A DNA stretch of 64,000 nucleotides from Capitulum mitella (GCA_030062745.1 CP099849.1:25780144-25844143), one strand, 5' to 3'. Shown: positions 9,754 to 31,286, counted from the first letter of the stretch. The notes: generated from the sequence alone by a model not told the origin. Numbers and translations are program-made.

Positions 9754-12480
9754 GTGAGTCGTGGTATGCTTTTGTTGCACTTACTTCGCATCCTGTCTTT
9801 TAATGTCTTTTTGATTTATTTTCCCTTTGGCCAAGCTCCCTACGTGCCTAGATAAAATACTGATTTTGAAACCCTCATCTCCGTTCATGCCACCTCAACC
9901 TGACCTTATATGAGTCACCTCGGATATCTTGGTCATGTCCGATCATTTTTAACATCCTAAGTGTCTGTGAAGCGCTTGAAGGTCCCGATTAGAGGTGATT
10001 AGGGGCCAGGCTGTGCCGCCGTCTACAGCTGTCATCCGGCACAGTCTAACACCACGACACCTTGTAGGTATGGACATCTAGCGTCAGAAAAGAGAAATAG
10101 CATGCGGGCCACAGCATACGAAACTGGAGCCATGGCTGGAGAGCCTGAGGACATGCACGTAGCCAGGACTGCCCTTGGGGAGGTGCAGAAATGTTGAATC
10201 TTGTCATACGCTGCTAGCACATGACGAAATCCGTAGCAAAAATCAGCAGTTTCATGTCAATGACCTCATATTTAACCCACAGGAATACATATAATGTGTG
10301 CTTTTGCAACATATGTACGATCACTATTCCGTATTCGTGCGGAATCGCTATATATCTAGTGTAGACCGCTCGACTCAGGGGGTATATCCCCTACGGCCCC
10401 CCTTGGCTAAGTCCCTGCCTGAGGGGATGACTTGAAAGAAACGGTCCAAAATGCTAACAGTTTTCAGCTATATCCAGCCGTAACTGGAGTGGTGGCATAG
10501 ACAGGATGTTTTGCGACAGAACGGATCAAAAGGCCAACTGGAAATTCGTGAGTTTTGTTCCCAGAAACCATCTGTCCCAAGCTATGGTCATATGGAAAAA
10601 GAGCCGGGAAGCAGAGTCCGGCGTATGACAGGCATCTGATTTGAGTCTCAGGTCGATCGCTGTACTCGGCCGGGAACTGAAAGGACCAGCCGGCACCAGT
10701 CGTCTGTGCCGTGCAGTTGCATGGCTTGACGGAAATCGCCAAACGTCATCAGATTTGGCGCATGAATAAAGCTTATTCCGTGTGTGTAGATATTTGATTA
10801 GTGGTACGTTTAGTCGGTCACTTTTCTTATTGAAAACCGGCCCACACCCTTCCCACCCCCCCCCCCCCCCTTAGCACGGTGGCACCCAAGTGGTTCGGAC
10901 TTATGGGATGTTTTGTGTATGCCATAACTAATGAGAACTAACGCCCTGTTGCATGCTGAGGCAACATACCTATGATATTTAACTGACGTTCTTTTTAACT
11001 CTTACGACAAACGCTTATCAGTTCTCCGTAGCCAGCAAGAAATGGACATTGTTCGGTTAAACGGACACCACGAATCGGTTTGGATCTAATATGTCTTTGG
11101 CCTTCACGCTTGTCGTGAAATAAGTCTTTTCGTTGTGCAACAGCGGCAGGAATTAAAAGTTCACTTAATCATGACAAAGTCCATGGGCTAGCCAATCTTT
11201 CACTGAATGTGAACAGAAGGCCATACAGTTCTGCCAGCGTTTTAAATTCGTATATTATGCCTCGAATATGTCGCGGTAAAATCCAATATCCATAATGCCC
11301 GTATGATTTAGGTTTGCGCTTATCAGTTTGCAATCCGTTTCATCATTGAAAAAATGGTGGCTCCAACAAATTTTTATTATAACTGTATGAATTCTAGCGC
11401 TTGCATTTCCCTTCCTTAATTTGCCAAGCCATCTTTAATTTTGCTGCGGTTTTACACGATGTCAGTGACTGTTTCTTTAGCTGCTTTATTGTGATCTGTT
11501 TATTTTGTTACTGCTTACTTATTTGTCCCTTTATATGACATGCTTATTTATATTATTATGTATTTATTACTCCTTTAACTCCGGCGACATTTGCAATATT
11601 TGTTTGCAAATTATGCTTTTCAGCATAAAAGCAAAGCTACATTTTCCGAAAACCGAACGTGGTAAAGAGACGCAAGTCCAAATAAAAATTACTGCACATA
11701 CAGAAGATAAATGTACTGCTCGCCATAGAATTCACGTTTCATGCCAGTCATCTAAATCAAAATCCAAATGGAATGTAAATCTTACGTTTGGTGCAAGAAT
11801 AGAAATGCCGTGGCGCTATGCGAAAGCGAATGTCTTCATTGGTTTGCGGAGAGCAAAAGGGCATGCCTCGAAGAACCTATGTGTCCTGTATGAGCAATAG
11901 AATCTCCCCAGGTAAAGCTTCAGCCGCATCAACATGCATAGCTATTTTCTCCAGTTTCATCGCCTACACTGCACTCTAAAGGTTTCCTCGCGGAGAGGCA
12001 GATTTCCATGAATGGCACTGCCCCAGCATACAATGCGTGTTTCTGGGCCATGCTGTGCACCTTACACGCTAATGGTTCTGCACGTTTTGGCTGCGGATTA
12101 AAAATCGTTGTTAATATATCGCGGGCGCTGCAGTTAATGGCTAATGACAGGCATATTTGCAATCTGCCATTGCACGGCGGACGAGTGCGCTTCAGGCGAG
12201 CACTGGGCAGCCACCTGTGCCCTATATCCACCTTGTTTCATCGCAAGAATGCAATATCTTTCATGTCATCATGCACAAAACATTCGTTTGACACGTGAAA
12301 AAGCAAAGCTAGATGTGCCCAAAACGCCGCGGCGCCTTTATGGACCCAAGATGGTCATAATTCATGCACACTAGGAACCAGTCCCATGAAGACCTACCGT
12401 AGCCCCACTGCAATTCATTCCGCAGTATCAAAATGTAGTGGTCATAACCTTCACATCAGAAAATTAAAGCCTTTCTCTGA
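9754..12480. other. Unassigned non-coding DNA
   Basis: It contains a C-run of about 15 at 10856-10870. Open frames include a minus-strand frame at 10464-10742 with a Cys/aromatic-rich but unrecognised translation, and a plus frame at 11505-11900. Downstream acetylcholinesterase exons would be expected on the minus strand at coordinates below 15.5 kb, but none could be identified here. Confidence 0.4.
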
Positions 12481-12981
12481 ATCAGCCCGTTGCCTTGCGC
12501 AACGGCCCTAACGGCATCGCAACACACTTCCGGCAACAGCGGAACGCGTCGGCAGCGGTTCCGCCTCGTGCCAGAGCGCTGCTGGCCGCAAGCCCCCAGC
12601 ACTTCTCATCCACTGAGCCGCTGCAAAGCTGGCAGCATTCCGGCGGCGGCGGCGGCGGCACTCACGCCAGTTGACGTGCGGCGTCCGAACTGAGTCAGCC
12701 GGGACCCGGCCGCACCCTCCAGTGACCCGGTCAACCTCGGCCAGCGGCGCTCCAGCGGCCGTCGACCTCGGGCAGACGCACTCCAGTGACCCAACGGCCA
12801 TCACCGCCTCGGTGACCTGGTGAGCCTCGGCCAACCGAACGCCCTCACAGTCGGCCGGCGGCGGAGGCGGCTCGGGAACAAAGACGGCGGCCCAGCCGGA
12901 TCGTAGCCTTGGCTGTGTCACAACAAACGGCGCCCGCCCGGACGGAGTGGAGTCAGACCAGGCCGCAATCGATATCAGCGC

Positions 12982-12984
<3 letters not shown>
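12481..12984. other. CpG-rich block
   Basis: GC- and CpG-rich sequence with internal loose repeats such as CTCCAGTGACCC and CCTCGG. It starts with a small hairpin (CCGTTGC/GCAACGG near 12488-12506) and contains a short CGG run near 12643-12658. Open frames exist on both strands, and none is recognisable. It runs directly into the GA tract. Confidence 0.4.
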
Positions 12985-20209
<7,225 letters not shown>

Positions 20210-20902
20210 TTAACCCTCGCCGGACGGGAGGGATTTTCATTCGCACCGATGATCAGGGGGGGGGGAGTAGGCACCCTCTTTGCCATTTCGCCACTAATTG
20301 AGCTAGTGCCTCGGGACAAGAAGTCGATAGTCGTATGCCCTAGAAATCCAATGTTAGCCGTGTCAACTCCATCAGGTCAGCCAGTGACCTCCTAGGTCAG
20401 GTCCAACTTTATGTTTGGGAGATACAGGTTGATTTCCCCAGTTAAACACGACACATTTGGGGCCAAATAGGCCTAAAATCGCCCCCTCCCCCCAATTGCG
20501 TTGGAACATTCTAAGGCCAAAAAAGGTCATCTGAGGTCATTGACCTTGTTGTTTGACCTTTGAAAAGTAGTTGGGCTATCTAAAATGATCTGCTTTCACG
20601 TGGACTATCATTCTGAGCTGATTTCATGCCCATCATCTGCCATTTATACATGTCTATTGCCTCAAAACAGTAAAGAAACCGACATTTGGCGTAAAAACCG
20701 CCCTGCAAGGTTTCAGTAATGACGTCATGACTCGATACAAGAGATACAAGAGACAAGATGGGGTTACTCTTCTTTCAAAACATGTGCAATGAATGTGTCG
20801 TCAGCTATGCCAAATTCCACGGCGCTGTCGCGCACCGTTTTGCCATGGTCCCGGAAACAATGCTTGGGGGTGGCATTCACCCCCTCGTCCGTCGAGGGTT
20901 AA
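20210..20902. mobile_element. TTAA-flanked piggyBac-like MITE, second family (685 bp)
   Basis: TTAA at 20210-20213 and 20899-20902 flank a 685-bp element (20214-20898). Its inverted ends CCCTCGCCGGACG and CCCTCGACGGACG differ at one base. The right end contains a hairpin GGGGGTG/CACCCCC, and a G-run lies near the left end. Inside are several AGGTCA/TGACCT half-sites (about 20390-20570). It is non-coding and has a different sequence from the 1.2-kb family but the same design. Confidence 0.8.
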
Positions 20903-22529
20903 GTTTTTATCATTGCCAACTGATAAAATATTGGGAACCAAGTTCCACACTGTGAAAGGGCCCAGCCCAGCATTGAGGGAAGGGGAGCTCAACATTGGAA
21001 GGTCAGCTGAACATTGGGGATGCCCCCACCCAAGAGATACAACGTTCCGGCCTTGGTAATGTGTTTGTATATACGGCGGAATATATTCAGACGAATCAAG
21101 TGCTCCCGTGTAAATAAACGCAGTATATGTCCGTTTAACCTCGTGTCATTACCATTAATCTGTCCTGGCAATGGCATTTACCATATAATTATCATACGGG
21201 CTTCTTGTATACACAGTATGAACCGTTCATTCGTGTGTAAGTTATTTCCAACGCTAGTGCTCAGAAATCGCTCAGCCGTCATTGCTCGGGTCGAATGTTC
21301 AGATCCAGTCAGGTGAAAAACTACCTGTCTGGAAAGGACTGCAGGTCGGACACGGCCTTGTCAGTCTCCGCGACGCCGTCACAGGCCTCCGGCACAACAT
21401 GTCACGTGATCAAGACGCACTCCCTCCTCATAGCCTTTACCCAGTATCCCATTCACAACACAACTGATCTTATCAATTTGAGAGCCGAGAGGGTTAGCGC
21501 AATGGCGGAGCTAGGAAACCTGCCCAACGTATCGCCTATCGAGCTAAAATATGGTTTTTCGTGTTTTTCGGCATGAAATTAAAATATGAAACGCAGGTTT
21601 GAAGTTATTTCGGGTACTCCTACGTCGCGGCAAACAGCTGCTCAAATTACATCCCATTAGCACCACAAACACTGGAGCTATGAGCGGTTTACCGAAACAA
21701 GAACGCAAGAACCCTAATTCTTACCATTACTTTTGTGGAGACCTGTACTTCCGATCAGCAGGCTCACGATGATAAAGGAAACAGCCTATCTCACCGATGA
21801 CTGAAGTCATGTTCGATGTTCCATACTTCTCCCAAGACAGGTCTTAATTGCATCATAGTCGATTTCGAGGACCAGGAGTGGCAACTTTACTTTTTCACGA
21901 GGACGGCTGACAAACTTAATGAAAAAACCGTCATTGGCTCTTATGGTCAAATAGCAGCAATCGCTGACGTAAAGTAATGTATAAAAACACGATCATCTTC
22001 GGAAAATGCGTTGTCAATAAAGGTCTTTCGTCAGCAGTGTAAGAAAACACCATATTCAGAGACGACGCGACGTTTGTCCTGACGTGACGGACTAACAAAC
22101 TTAATAACACCTAAAACCTGAGCGTTACTCACACATTAAACGACGCCGAGACTAAAACAACCGTGCGCCTACTTAACAGACCTTACACTTAAATCAGAGT
22201 TCGAAACGGAAGGGATCGATCCGGCGGATCTTATGATCCGATCCAATGCGGCGGACTATATCTGGATTAGATTGGCAACTCTGTCCATAACAGGGCTTTG
22301 GATCGGATTTGGATTTGGAGTTTCATGCACGGGTGTAATTGCCAGGGGGATGGGGTGACATGCCCCCACTTTCTGGCCCGTGGTACGGGCGCCTCGTTTA
22401 GGCCACTGCAAAAAAGAAGGTTTCAGAGGAAAAGATACCTTACACGTGATCCCCAATACATACCGATTCCGGAGAGTTCTTGCCCTTTCCTCTTTTTTAC
22501 TGTCGGAGGGCCATTTTTGAACATTTAGC
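20903..22529. other. Unassigned non-coding DNA
   Basis: Ordinary sequence with short open frames only. The segment 22215-22320 is rich in GGATC/GATCCGAT motifs, with a related GGATCGGATCC-like stretch at about 23580-23670, perhaps two fragments of one repeat. Confidence 0.4.
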
Positions 22530-22840
22530 AGCCATCAGTCCCCAGGCGTCCTCCCCCGGCCATACATTGATCAACCGCTCCTCAGGAGCACGGTACCCTC
22601 TTACAGGTAAGCGTTCTCGTACAGGCCAGGCAACTCTGAAATGCCCGGCGCCCCATGCAGGCTAGGCGCCCCCTCTTCTTTTACAGACGAGAGGCATCTA
22701 AAGAATTTGGCTCCCCTCACAGATCAGACACGTCTACGATGCAGGTGCCTCTTTCGGGCCAGACCCTTCCCCCTTACAGACCAGGCGCCCGTTATATATT
22801 TAGTGCCCTTTCTACAGACCATGCGCTCCCACGGGACTCG
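22530..22840. repeat. Degenerate minisatellite with CTTACAGACCAG motifs
   Basis: Irregular units of about 30-40 bp, each with variants of TTACAGACCAGGCGCCCC. The reverse complement of the core (CTGGTCTGTAAGG) recurs at 53.0-53.7 kb and, with one base changed, at 967-1032, so the three loci belong to one dispersed minisatellite family. The open plus frames across it are repeat artefacts. Confidence 0.65.
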
Positions 22841-23815
22841 TACATGCACCTAAGTAAAAAATCCAAAGGGGCGCCTGCTGGAGATCGGTGTCCCTTAGGA
22901 GGTTACCGCCCCCGCACGACTGGCCTCCCCTCACTTTCGTCGCACGCCTACACCCCTGGTTTCATGAACATGTGGTACGTGAATAACTTACAAAAAAACG
23001 TAAAAACCAAATTGAAGGAAGCCAAGGTTTAGTCTGAAATAAAGCATTTGGTAACAAAGCTCATCTTAACTGCTGCCAGAACAATCTCACTCGTCTCAGT
23101 TCAGCAACATGAACTAAATATTTCATTTTCAGCTGAATAGATATGTAGAATCAATGAGTAATTAATGGCAATATTTGGCACTGGAACACGTGTAAAGGTC
23201 AGTCACAGACAAGACCGTGGTCCATCAACAACTGACGAAGAACTAAAGCTACCTTTAAAGCGTATAACATACTAAATGGCTTGCTAAGTTTCTGAATACC
23301 AGAAATCTAGCATCTATCTACAATGACATATTCCACATTGTCCAAGGTGGGCACTCGTCAAAGTCAAGGTTACTGCCCAGCTGGGTACATGCACGATTCT
23401 GGGATGGGCTTTAATGAAACTGAATCAAGCAGGCTGGTGGAGTAAAATCGAGTGATCAAATCAATGATCGGCTTCTGCATTCAGACAGCTTTTAACAATT
23501 TGATTCTTGGTTATAAGTTTGCAATAGATTGTACACGGAAGTTTTTATTCTGGCTTCTCGAGGTTCTGGGTTACCATGCGTAGTGGATCGGATCCGTATT
23601 GGATCAGCCTAGGAGGAAATTTATGTAGTTGTGTTGGATCTGGATTTAGCCTTTCCGGATACGGATTAGATCGGACGCACACTTCATTCTGTGATGCAGT
23701 TCATCGTGACATGGTGCGTTAACAAACGCATTTACATCCAAAACCTGCGCATTACTCATACCTTAAGCGACACCGAGAGCAAAACCGCCCACACCCACTG
23801 TCTGACACGGGAAAC
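22841..23815. other. Unassigned non-coding DNA
   Basis: AT-moderate sequence without recognised genes. It includes the GGATC-rich stretch at 23580-23670, similar to that near 22215-22320. Confidence 0.4.
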
Positions 23816-24710
23816 CCTAGCCATAGAGCAGCTCTCTGACGCCTGATGGCCCACGCGCGGCGGCGGCCGGAGGCGGCGCGGACGGCGGTGGGCGGCCCAC
23901 CATCGAGCGCACGGCACGGCACCGCCGCCGGCACCGATCCCCGGGGACTCCGGGAGACCGGGCTGGGCGCGTCGATCCTGCGCGGCCGGCCGGCGCCGGA
24001 TAAGCCCGCCGGATAAGCCCGCCGGGCGGGCTGCGGGCTGGCCGCCGCTGACGCCCGGAGGCCTGCGGGGCTCCGCCGTCGTCCCGGCGCCAAACGACAC
24101 TGCGCGGGAACGAACTGCGCCGTTCCGGAGGAGGTCGCCCGCCTTTGTTGATGCTCGCGCGCACCGATGGCAACTGCGCCGTGGATGAGCTAATGAAAGG
24201 TCGTATTGACCGGCGCCGGCGAGCCATGCCTGACGACGAACGAACCGGGTTTAACGACATCGCCGCCGCCTGCGACCGGCGGAGGCCGCGCTCGGCGGCC
24301 GCGGCGGCCGGCCGCCCGGTCTCGGACCGTCCCCGGTCGCCGACGCCCCTCCCCGCCGGGCGGCGCGCGCCACCGGTAGTTACACCGCGCCCCAGCGGGC
24401 GCCACGCTCGGCCGGATCCACTATTCATGCGGCGACGGGCCGCCGGAAAGGCGTCGCGCGGCCACGAGCGGCGCTCGATAGCGGCCGGCCTTGGAGCGCG
24501 GGACACGGGTGAAGCGGCGCCCAGTTGTCAGCTGGTCAGCGCGGGTCATCGATCCGCCGGCGGCGTCCGCAGCTGCGGCCCGCGAGGATTGCCGCGCTCC
24601 GCGCCGGCCGGCCGGCACGCAGCGGCGCCGTCCGACCCCGCTCGACCTCCCCCGCCGGCCGCCTCCGGCGCGTCGTGAAGTGTTACCGGTGAACTGGTCC
24701 TCGAAGGGCG
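23816..24710. promoter_or_regulatory. Large CpG-rich block (candidate CpG-island promoter)
   Basis: About 0.9 kb of very high CpG density, with long open frames on both strands that share no recognisable domain. Purely compositional evidence supports a promoter, unmethylated first exon or GC-rich repeat. It lies about 6.7 kb upstream of the acetylcholinesterase coding exon on that gene's strand, so it is one candidate for its promoter, but no untranslated exon could be tied to it. Confidence 0.3.
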
Positions 24711-27700
24711 GTCAAATGTCGCCAGCGTGGGCGGAGTTTTGCATCTGTTGGCAGGCGCTCTCCCGCGCACTAAGCTGAAGCTGTCTCTCGTAACTGTTGC
24801 TTCTTTTTCACGGCTACGTGACGTTTTCATGCTCCGTCCACCAATTATTATCAGATCTGGGACAATTGTAACAAAATGAAATTATTGTTCCCGTATTTCT
24901 CGACTTTCTTTGCGAAAATGTTTTACCCTCACCAGACGAAAGGATTTTCACGATGGCAGAGAAGAGAATGGTTGCCATCCCATCCTATTTTTCCGCTCTT
25001 ATAAGGAAAGATGGACGAAAAAGAACGAACGTAAAGCACGTTTCGTTTTGATTCCAACGACTTGTAATTTGGTCCCTGGTGTCCAAGTAGTCTTGTCTCA
25101 AAAACTGACTTCATGTCTCGTCAGCCTCCTGAGGAAGAAGTGAAAATGAGGCTCTGCTCTCGGCGTTCAGGCCTTCGAGAATGGCATGGTAACTCAGCGA
25201 CCTCATGTGGCCTGGTAGTAATTGATCTCGAAAAGACACAGAACGGATGTATGGTCAGCTGTTGCAAATTTCAGGCTGTTGGTGTGAGTCGTTCGTTGGC
25301 ACTTCAGAAAAATATCACAGCCTCGGTGGCAACAGCCCCCATCGTCAGGCGACCTTTCAGTGATGTGACAACCACGTTCGGCATCCGCGACGATTTTCTT
25401 AAGCTCCAGCTTTGGAACACACATAGTGGCTGGGTGTATAGGGCCAAGGTCATTTCGGCTCTGTTGGGTGCTACAGCGTGGCAGTTGGTGGGTTGGAATT
25501 GGCCGCATTTCTACTTGAGCTCGGTGTCACGGTTGTACGACTTCTAAAGCAGAATTTAGTTTCCGAGTGTGTTGTCAAGCAAAGAGCGCAACAGTGGCTC
25601 GAAAGGCGGTGATGTATTTATTGTATCTGAGTTCTACGTTTTCTTTTCTTCACAATCCACAACATCGCCCCATCATATCATTTTTTCTACTTCTTTATTA
25701 ACTTATCCAAACTCCGATAATGCTCGATTGTCGGAGCATTTCGCCCTTGACCCTGCTCTCTCTCCCGTGGATTTGGTTGGGAGATCTTCCACTGTGTGTA
25801 TTGGCTTTCAGCACATATGAGATAATCCGCAAACGATAATCTTGAACTCTTAGCCGGAGTTCGAAGACTTGTCAGGTTGACTAAAACTTTGACCGTTTGC
25901 GTTGTTAAATTTTTTATTCAGCCTGCGAGTTCTACGACTGAATTTCCTGCGACGCAGTAGCTTTGTCCTCTGAATAGATCAACTCGGTCTTCTGATTTAT
26001 GTTATTCGCTCCTATTGCAGGCCACTACAAGTCAATGCACCTCAACAGTGTTAAAAATTAGAAAGAAGCATATGATTACCATAAAGTTTGCGTCCATTAC
26101 TTCCGATGGCATTTAAAAACGTGGAATTGTACATACCACACATCGCGAATTAAATTCACGGTAAAAACTTCTACTGCGCGCAAAATTTTGCGTATGCATA
26201 TACTTTGTCTAAATCCGATGAGGATGCATGACAGTTGGGAAGAAAGTGCTGAGGAAGGGGCCGACTTGATTTTCCCCGGCATGCGTCGCAGGTACTTGCC
26301 TCCATGGTGAGAGGTGCTTTGATAAAAGGAACGGCCTTAGAATTTTCGCAGCGTTCAAAATCTGACCCGGCATATTTCATGGAAATAACTCTACAGAAGC
26401 TGCCTACGGGGATTTGTTTTTCGACATATGTCATCCCGTTCATGTTGCACTGAAAACGCATTTGTAACGGCTGAAGATGGGTTCGGATCAAAAACAGGTT
26501 GATTGATTTCAGGTTCAGGTTTGCTGTGTCCCAATCTATACCATCTTATAGCAAAAATGGGAACTTTACAAAAAGGTCTAATTCATGTCAGCACCAACAT
26601 CATGCTCACTGAGGTTGCATGGATTGCATAATTATCTAAATATATTCCAGTCTAACGGGCCACTGTGTCCTAATCAAGCATTTATGGCGCTATCTTTTTT
26701 TAATCTAATCTTGAAGATAACTTTTTGGTATGCCAATCTACCCCATTTTCGCAATATTTCTACCTCACTAATATCGTTCTTGTAACTTTATCGGAGATCT
26801 ATTCCAATTTTTTACAGTATTTCTGCATCATTTATTGCACCCTAGTTGCAAGCTCCGCGCTCCGGGTGAACATTTTCACCGTCTTAAGCATCAGATGACC
26901 ATGTTTCTCAATGTAAAGGTCATCTTGCGCTCTTGCGCTTTCCGTAATGTATCCGACTTGATAACGATGAGTCAGAGCCAATCGCGAAGAACCACGCCAA
27001 AAGCTTCTTTTAGAGACGTAATCGTTTGATCCTGATAACGTCGCAAGACAACTTGCCAAGTTCACGCTGGTCTTTTTCATAGCGACGATCGCAGTGGTGA
27101 TCTCGTCCCTCAGGTAAGTGTTGCGCGGAAACTAAATCAGGTATACCAAGGCGTCCTCAGGAAAGTGGGTTTCAGTTTCTGGAGGGCCAAGACTGGTCTG
27201 GGCGAATATATGGCTATTCAGGGTTTCCCACCAGGAATGGCAGGGCTTTCCTAATTGGAACTTGACGCAATACCTCAAGGCCTTCTGTGTGATGGAACGC
27301 GGCCTCGATAAGTTATGAAATTATTGCAACCTGACACGAGCGGCTAATGAGTTGAAATTCGATGCCGGCCAAAGACATTAACTGCAGGCGACAGCTCTTC
27401 CAGTTTCAGCCATCAGCTCCATTTCCGCAGGAAGGAAGCGATGTTGAAATCACCGGCATGGCTTGCACTTAAAACAAAAATGGCTGTAACATCAATCGTC
27501 AATCTCGAATGCTTACTAAAGGCTAAGCCACATACGGCCATTGCTCTGGCCAGCCCCAGGCAATGCAAGTGCTTTTAAGAAACAAACCCCCTGGCGAAAT
27601 TCCGTTAAAAGCAAACAGATCATCTCGGAAATGGAGCAGTGTGAACTCATATTAATGTCAACCTGGAAACATGAGACATTTTTGCCAGTTCCGACAGTGC

Positions 27701-30585
27701 TCTCAACCGTTATTTCTGAGCGGATGGTGCGGCATGTAGTCTCCAGATATTGCATGACCCAGACCGGAATAAATAAACAAAGCGCATGCATGCCACATGA
27801 AATGATTGATAGCTGACGGAGAGAGGGGCGGACGACTTCCACAGAAGCCCGCTCTATCGCAGCCGGCTGCAGGCATTGATTTCCCCGTAATTGCCGCCTG
27901 GCCTCCCCCGCGTCCTTGCCTCCGGACACGCATGCCTCAAATTGCCGAGGCGGAACAGCGCCGTGATAAATTCGCCGTCGTGGCACGGCGACCCAATTCG
28001 GTGCACATCGCCACCCGCGAAGGTTACACCGGACTACTATAAACGCCCGCACGGAGCACGGCAGGCACAGGGTGAGGTTATGAATCTGATTTAATGCGAC
28101 CACTTCCGGACACCCGAGCAAAGTCATGCGGTCCAGACAGTGCGGAATGGGGGCACCAGTATGTATCCGGCTGAGGCTAAGTAAGTGGAGCGTTGATGGC
28201 CAAAACAACAGCATTGCCTGCTGTTCTCTGACACAGAGCAGAAATAAGGGTAACATGTGAGATACTGACGTTCTACTGAAGCTCAGCACATTTTTGGCCA
28301 GAGAATTGAAGTAAACAGGGGGTAGTTTCTGAGGAAATGAGTTGACCTATCGCTGAGAAGATGTTACAGAACGTTCCGTCCACAACACGTTGTGGTCTCA
28401 AGGTACCGCCTATAATATTAGCGCCTTTCAGTGAGATGTAACCCTTGCTTCGACCGTATCGAGCTTAGGGACAGATTTCCGCGCTGAGCCAGGCTTGATA
28501 AACTCGCAGCTTTTTAAGGCATCATTCTTGACATGATTTGGAACAACGAAAACTGCTTTTGAGGTCTGGGGCGATACATGTCTTATGCAATAAAGCAATA
28601 ATAACATAGAGATTGCGTCTATACATTCGAAGGCGGTCTTTGGGGATCTTTTCCGTTGCGCACTTTAAGGGAAAATCTTCATAGGTATTAATCTCTGTTT
28701 CGTTTGTATGCCTCACACAAAACGCGCTTTTCCGGGCCAAGAACTATGTCCCAGAATGACCGTAAAAAATAGTAGCCACACCTGCAAGTGATCCATTCTA
28801 CGCAGTGCCACTAAAGCAACACTCATTACACGCTTCCCGTCACAAACACGCATCAGTGCTGTTCAAAACACATCAACGTCTCTGACGGCGGCAGCTCGGA
28901 CGTCGTTTACGCGCTGATGGTGCTGCGTGAAAAAAGGCCGTTGCGGGTCTGCGGGTGCGGGCTGAGTCGGGACCTCAGGGAATCGCATGAGACTGATGCC
29001 GAGCCGAGATTTCTCCGGGGGATGCTTGCTCTTTGTGTCTGCTGTCCCGCGAAAGGCTGGCTGCAGCATGTCATCCATGACCCAGCCTGTGCGTTTTATT
29101 TTCATTTTCATCAGTTATCTGCGGACGACGACTTGCGCCACTGCGATTTGGCCGCTGGCATCCCGGCCACTGGCATGTTGCACTTGCCCTACGGCGCCAT
29201 GCGATGCACCGGGCAGCCATGTCAGTGACCTCAGTCGCCGCGCCCGTCCCTTAAATAACACACCCATTATTAAAAAGGATGGAGCATAGTACTGGGTCTG
29301 CGATAAGTTCCGCTGGTCTTTGAACTTGGCAGCTCTTTTGTGTGACACGGAAGTCCATGAATCGTTTACGCCGAGCAACCGACCGCCTCGCAGAGCGTGT
29401 CGCCGAAGACGGGTAGGCAGAAGGCCACAGCGGTTTCCGGAAAGCCCACGCAGTTCCCATCAAAGGCGACGGGCCCAAGTACACGAACCAGTACACGTAC
29501 CAGTGCCGCTAACGACGTCGATGTTTGCGGACACGGTTTGCAAGCGAGAAGGCCTGCACTGGGCCGGGGGCCAGTGCAGGGATGTTGGCGCAATGGGACA
29601 GCTCCGATCGTGTATGGTCTGTTTGCAGTGCGACTACTACGTGCTGTTGAAAAGAATGAAGACCCTGGACAGAGTGGTGCCTTGCTGTGAGGACTGGCAT
29701 CACAGCCTCCCGCTAAGCTTTGTCCCATGATGCCATGTGACGTGATGCGTGTCATGATCACGAATGTCGCGGCCGACCACGGAGTAAGAGCGCTCGTGCA
29801 TCCCATTTTCTGATTGCGAATAATTACGACACCTCAACGTTTGTACCTAGCGCCATGTGGAGGATGCCTGTTTGCGTAGCTGCATCGAACTACCGAGCGT
29901 CTTATAACACCCAAGACGCACAATATTCGAGGACATGAGTGTAATCTCTGCGGGGGCTGCAGGCGACATGTCCCCGCAGTTTTCTGGAAGTGGAGATTTG
30001 TCTCCCAAAATTTTTAAGGTATCTGTAGGGACTCCCCACTGGCGACAATTTCTTCAACTTTGAAATCTAACAAAAGGTAATTCAATCGTAGTTTGTCATA
30101 CAACACCCGAAAAGGGATTTTATCTCTGTTTTACCTTTTCTTGGTAGACTGCAATGAGTTTGTCCAACGCAATTTCTCAACCGTGGCTACATCCATGCTC
30201 TAACATAATATGTAACTATGAGCAAGGATCGAAGCAACGAACAGGGTCCCATGCTTCATCAGCCTTCTTAAGTAAGGGTGAACTAAGTAAAGGGACACAG
30301 CACACATGTTCTTTTTCTTCGAACATCGGGCTGTACGCAGACCCATTTTTAATTGTGTCTCACTGCGTTCCCTTCGTACACACGTTCTGACTGAGCCAGC
30401 AGTCATCATCCATGTGCCTCCGAGTACTGAACTGAATAATTAAGAACGATGAATATCACAGAACCTTTTACAGCAGGCAGCATTATAAGTTCCCAACATC
30501 TGGCCTTGAGCTACGCACCAAAGACATGCATTATTAATTCGACGATCTACCGAAGGCAATGGACAGCCCACGAAACGATCACGCT
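24711..30585. other. Unassigned non-coding DNA
   Basis: About 5.9 kb without a supported gene. The longest open frame is minus-strand 27516-28289 (257 codons). It has no recognisable domain, no start context and no conserved-looking pattern, so I do not call it. A short plus frame ending at a perfect CAG-GTAAGT donor at 27113 encodes a hydrophobic stretch but lacks a credible acceptor. Confidence 0.35.
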
Positions 30586-31286
30586 ACACGACAACCCTAG
30601 CCAGCCGGCCTCTGCTCCCTGCTCCTGAGAGCTGGGACTGGACCCAGTCAGCGGCGACGCTCAGCGCTGAGCCGCCTTGCCCACGCCAGACGCCCCCAGC
30701 TCCCCCTCCCCCCAGCGCCCGCCGGAACCGCCGCCGTCCGGCGACACTCACGCGTGCTGGCGGCCATGGCTGCGGGCGGGCGGCGAGGCTGGGCGTCGAG
30801 CTGTCTCCGGGCCGGCGGCCGTCCGACGCGACCGGCTGCCGCCCTCTCCTCGAGCCGCTCCGAGCGCCACTAACGATCGGCGGCGGCGGCGGCGGCGGCG
30901 GCCGGCCGCCGTCGGCGCCGCCACGCGGCCGCCGCGCGCAACCCGTCGATACACACGGCCCGGCGGCCGGGCTGGCGCCGCGCCAGCCGCCGCCGGGGAT
31001 GAGTTTGACCTTGCCCCGTGGCGTGCCGGCCGCCGCGTTCATGGCAGTCAGATAGGGCGCGTCCCCAGCTGGAGACCGGAATCGATGCTGCCGCCGCCCG
31101 GACGGCTGCGATCGGTCGCCGGCCGCGGTCGATGCCGGGCATAGTTTGCTAATTGATGTCGCCGCTGTTTCGCCGCACGCCGCGCGATTGGTTTGTCGCG
31201 GCCGCGCTCGCCGCGTCGATCGGTGCGCACCGCCGGCCGTCGCCTCGCAGCCGCCCCCGGTCTGGGTCAAGGCGCGCTTTGTGAGT
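30586..31286. promoter_or_regulatory. CpG-rich block with CGG run
   Basis: About 0.7 kb of high CpG density, including an uninterrupted CGG trinucleotide run of about 28 bp at 30878-30905. Long open frames on both strands are composition-driven. It is a candidate CpG-island promoter of unknown direction. Confidence 0.3.

Noticed and set aside
27516-28289. 257-codon minus-strand open frame
   Set aside because: No recognisable domain or splice context; composition does not differ from surrounding non-coding DNA.
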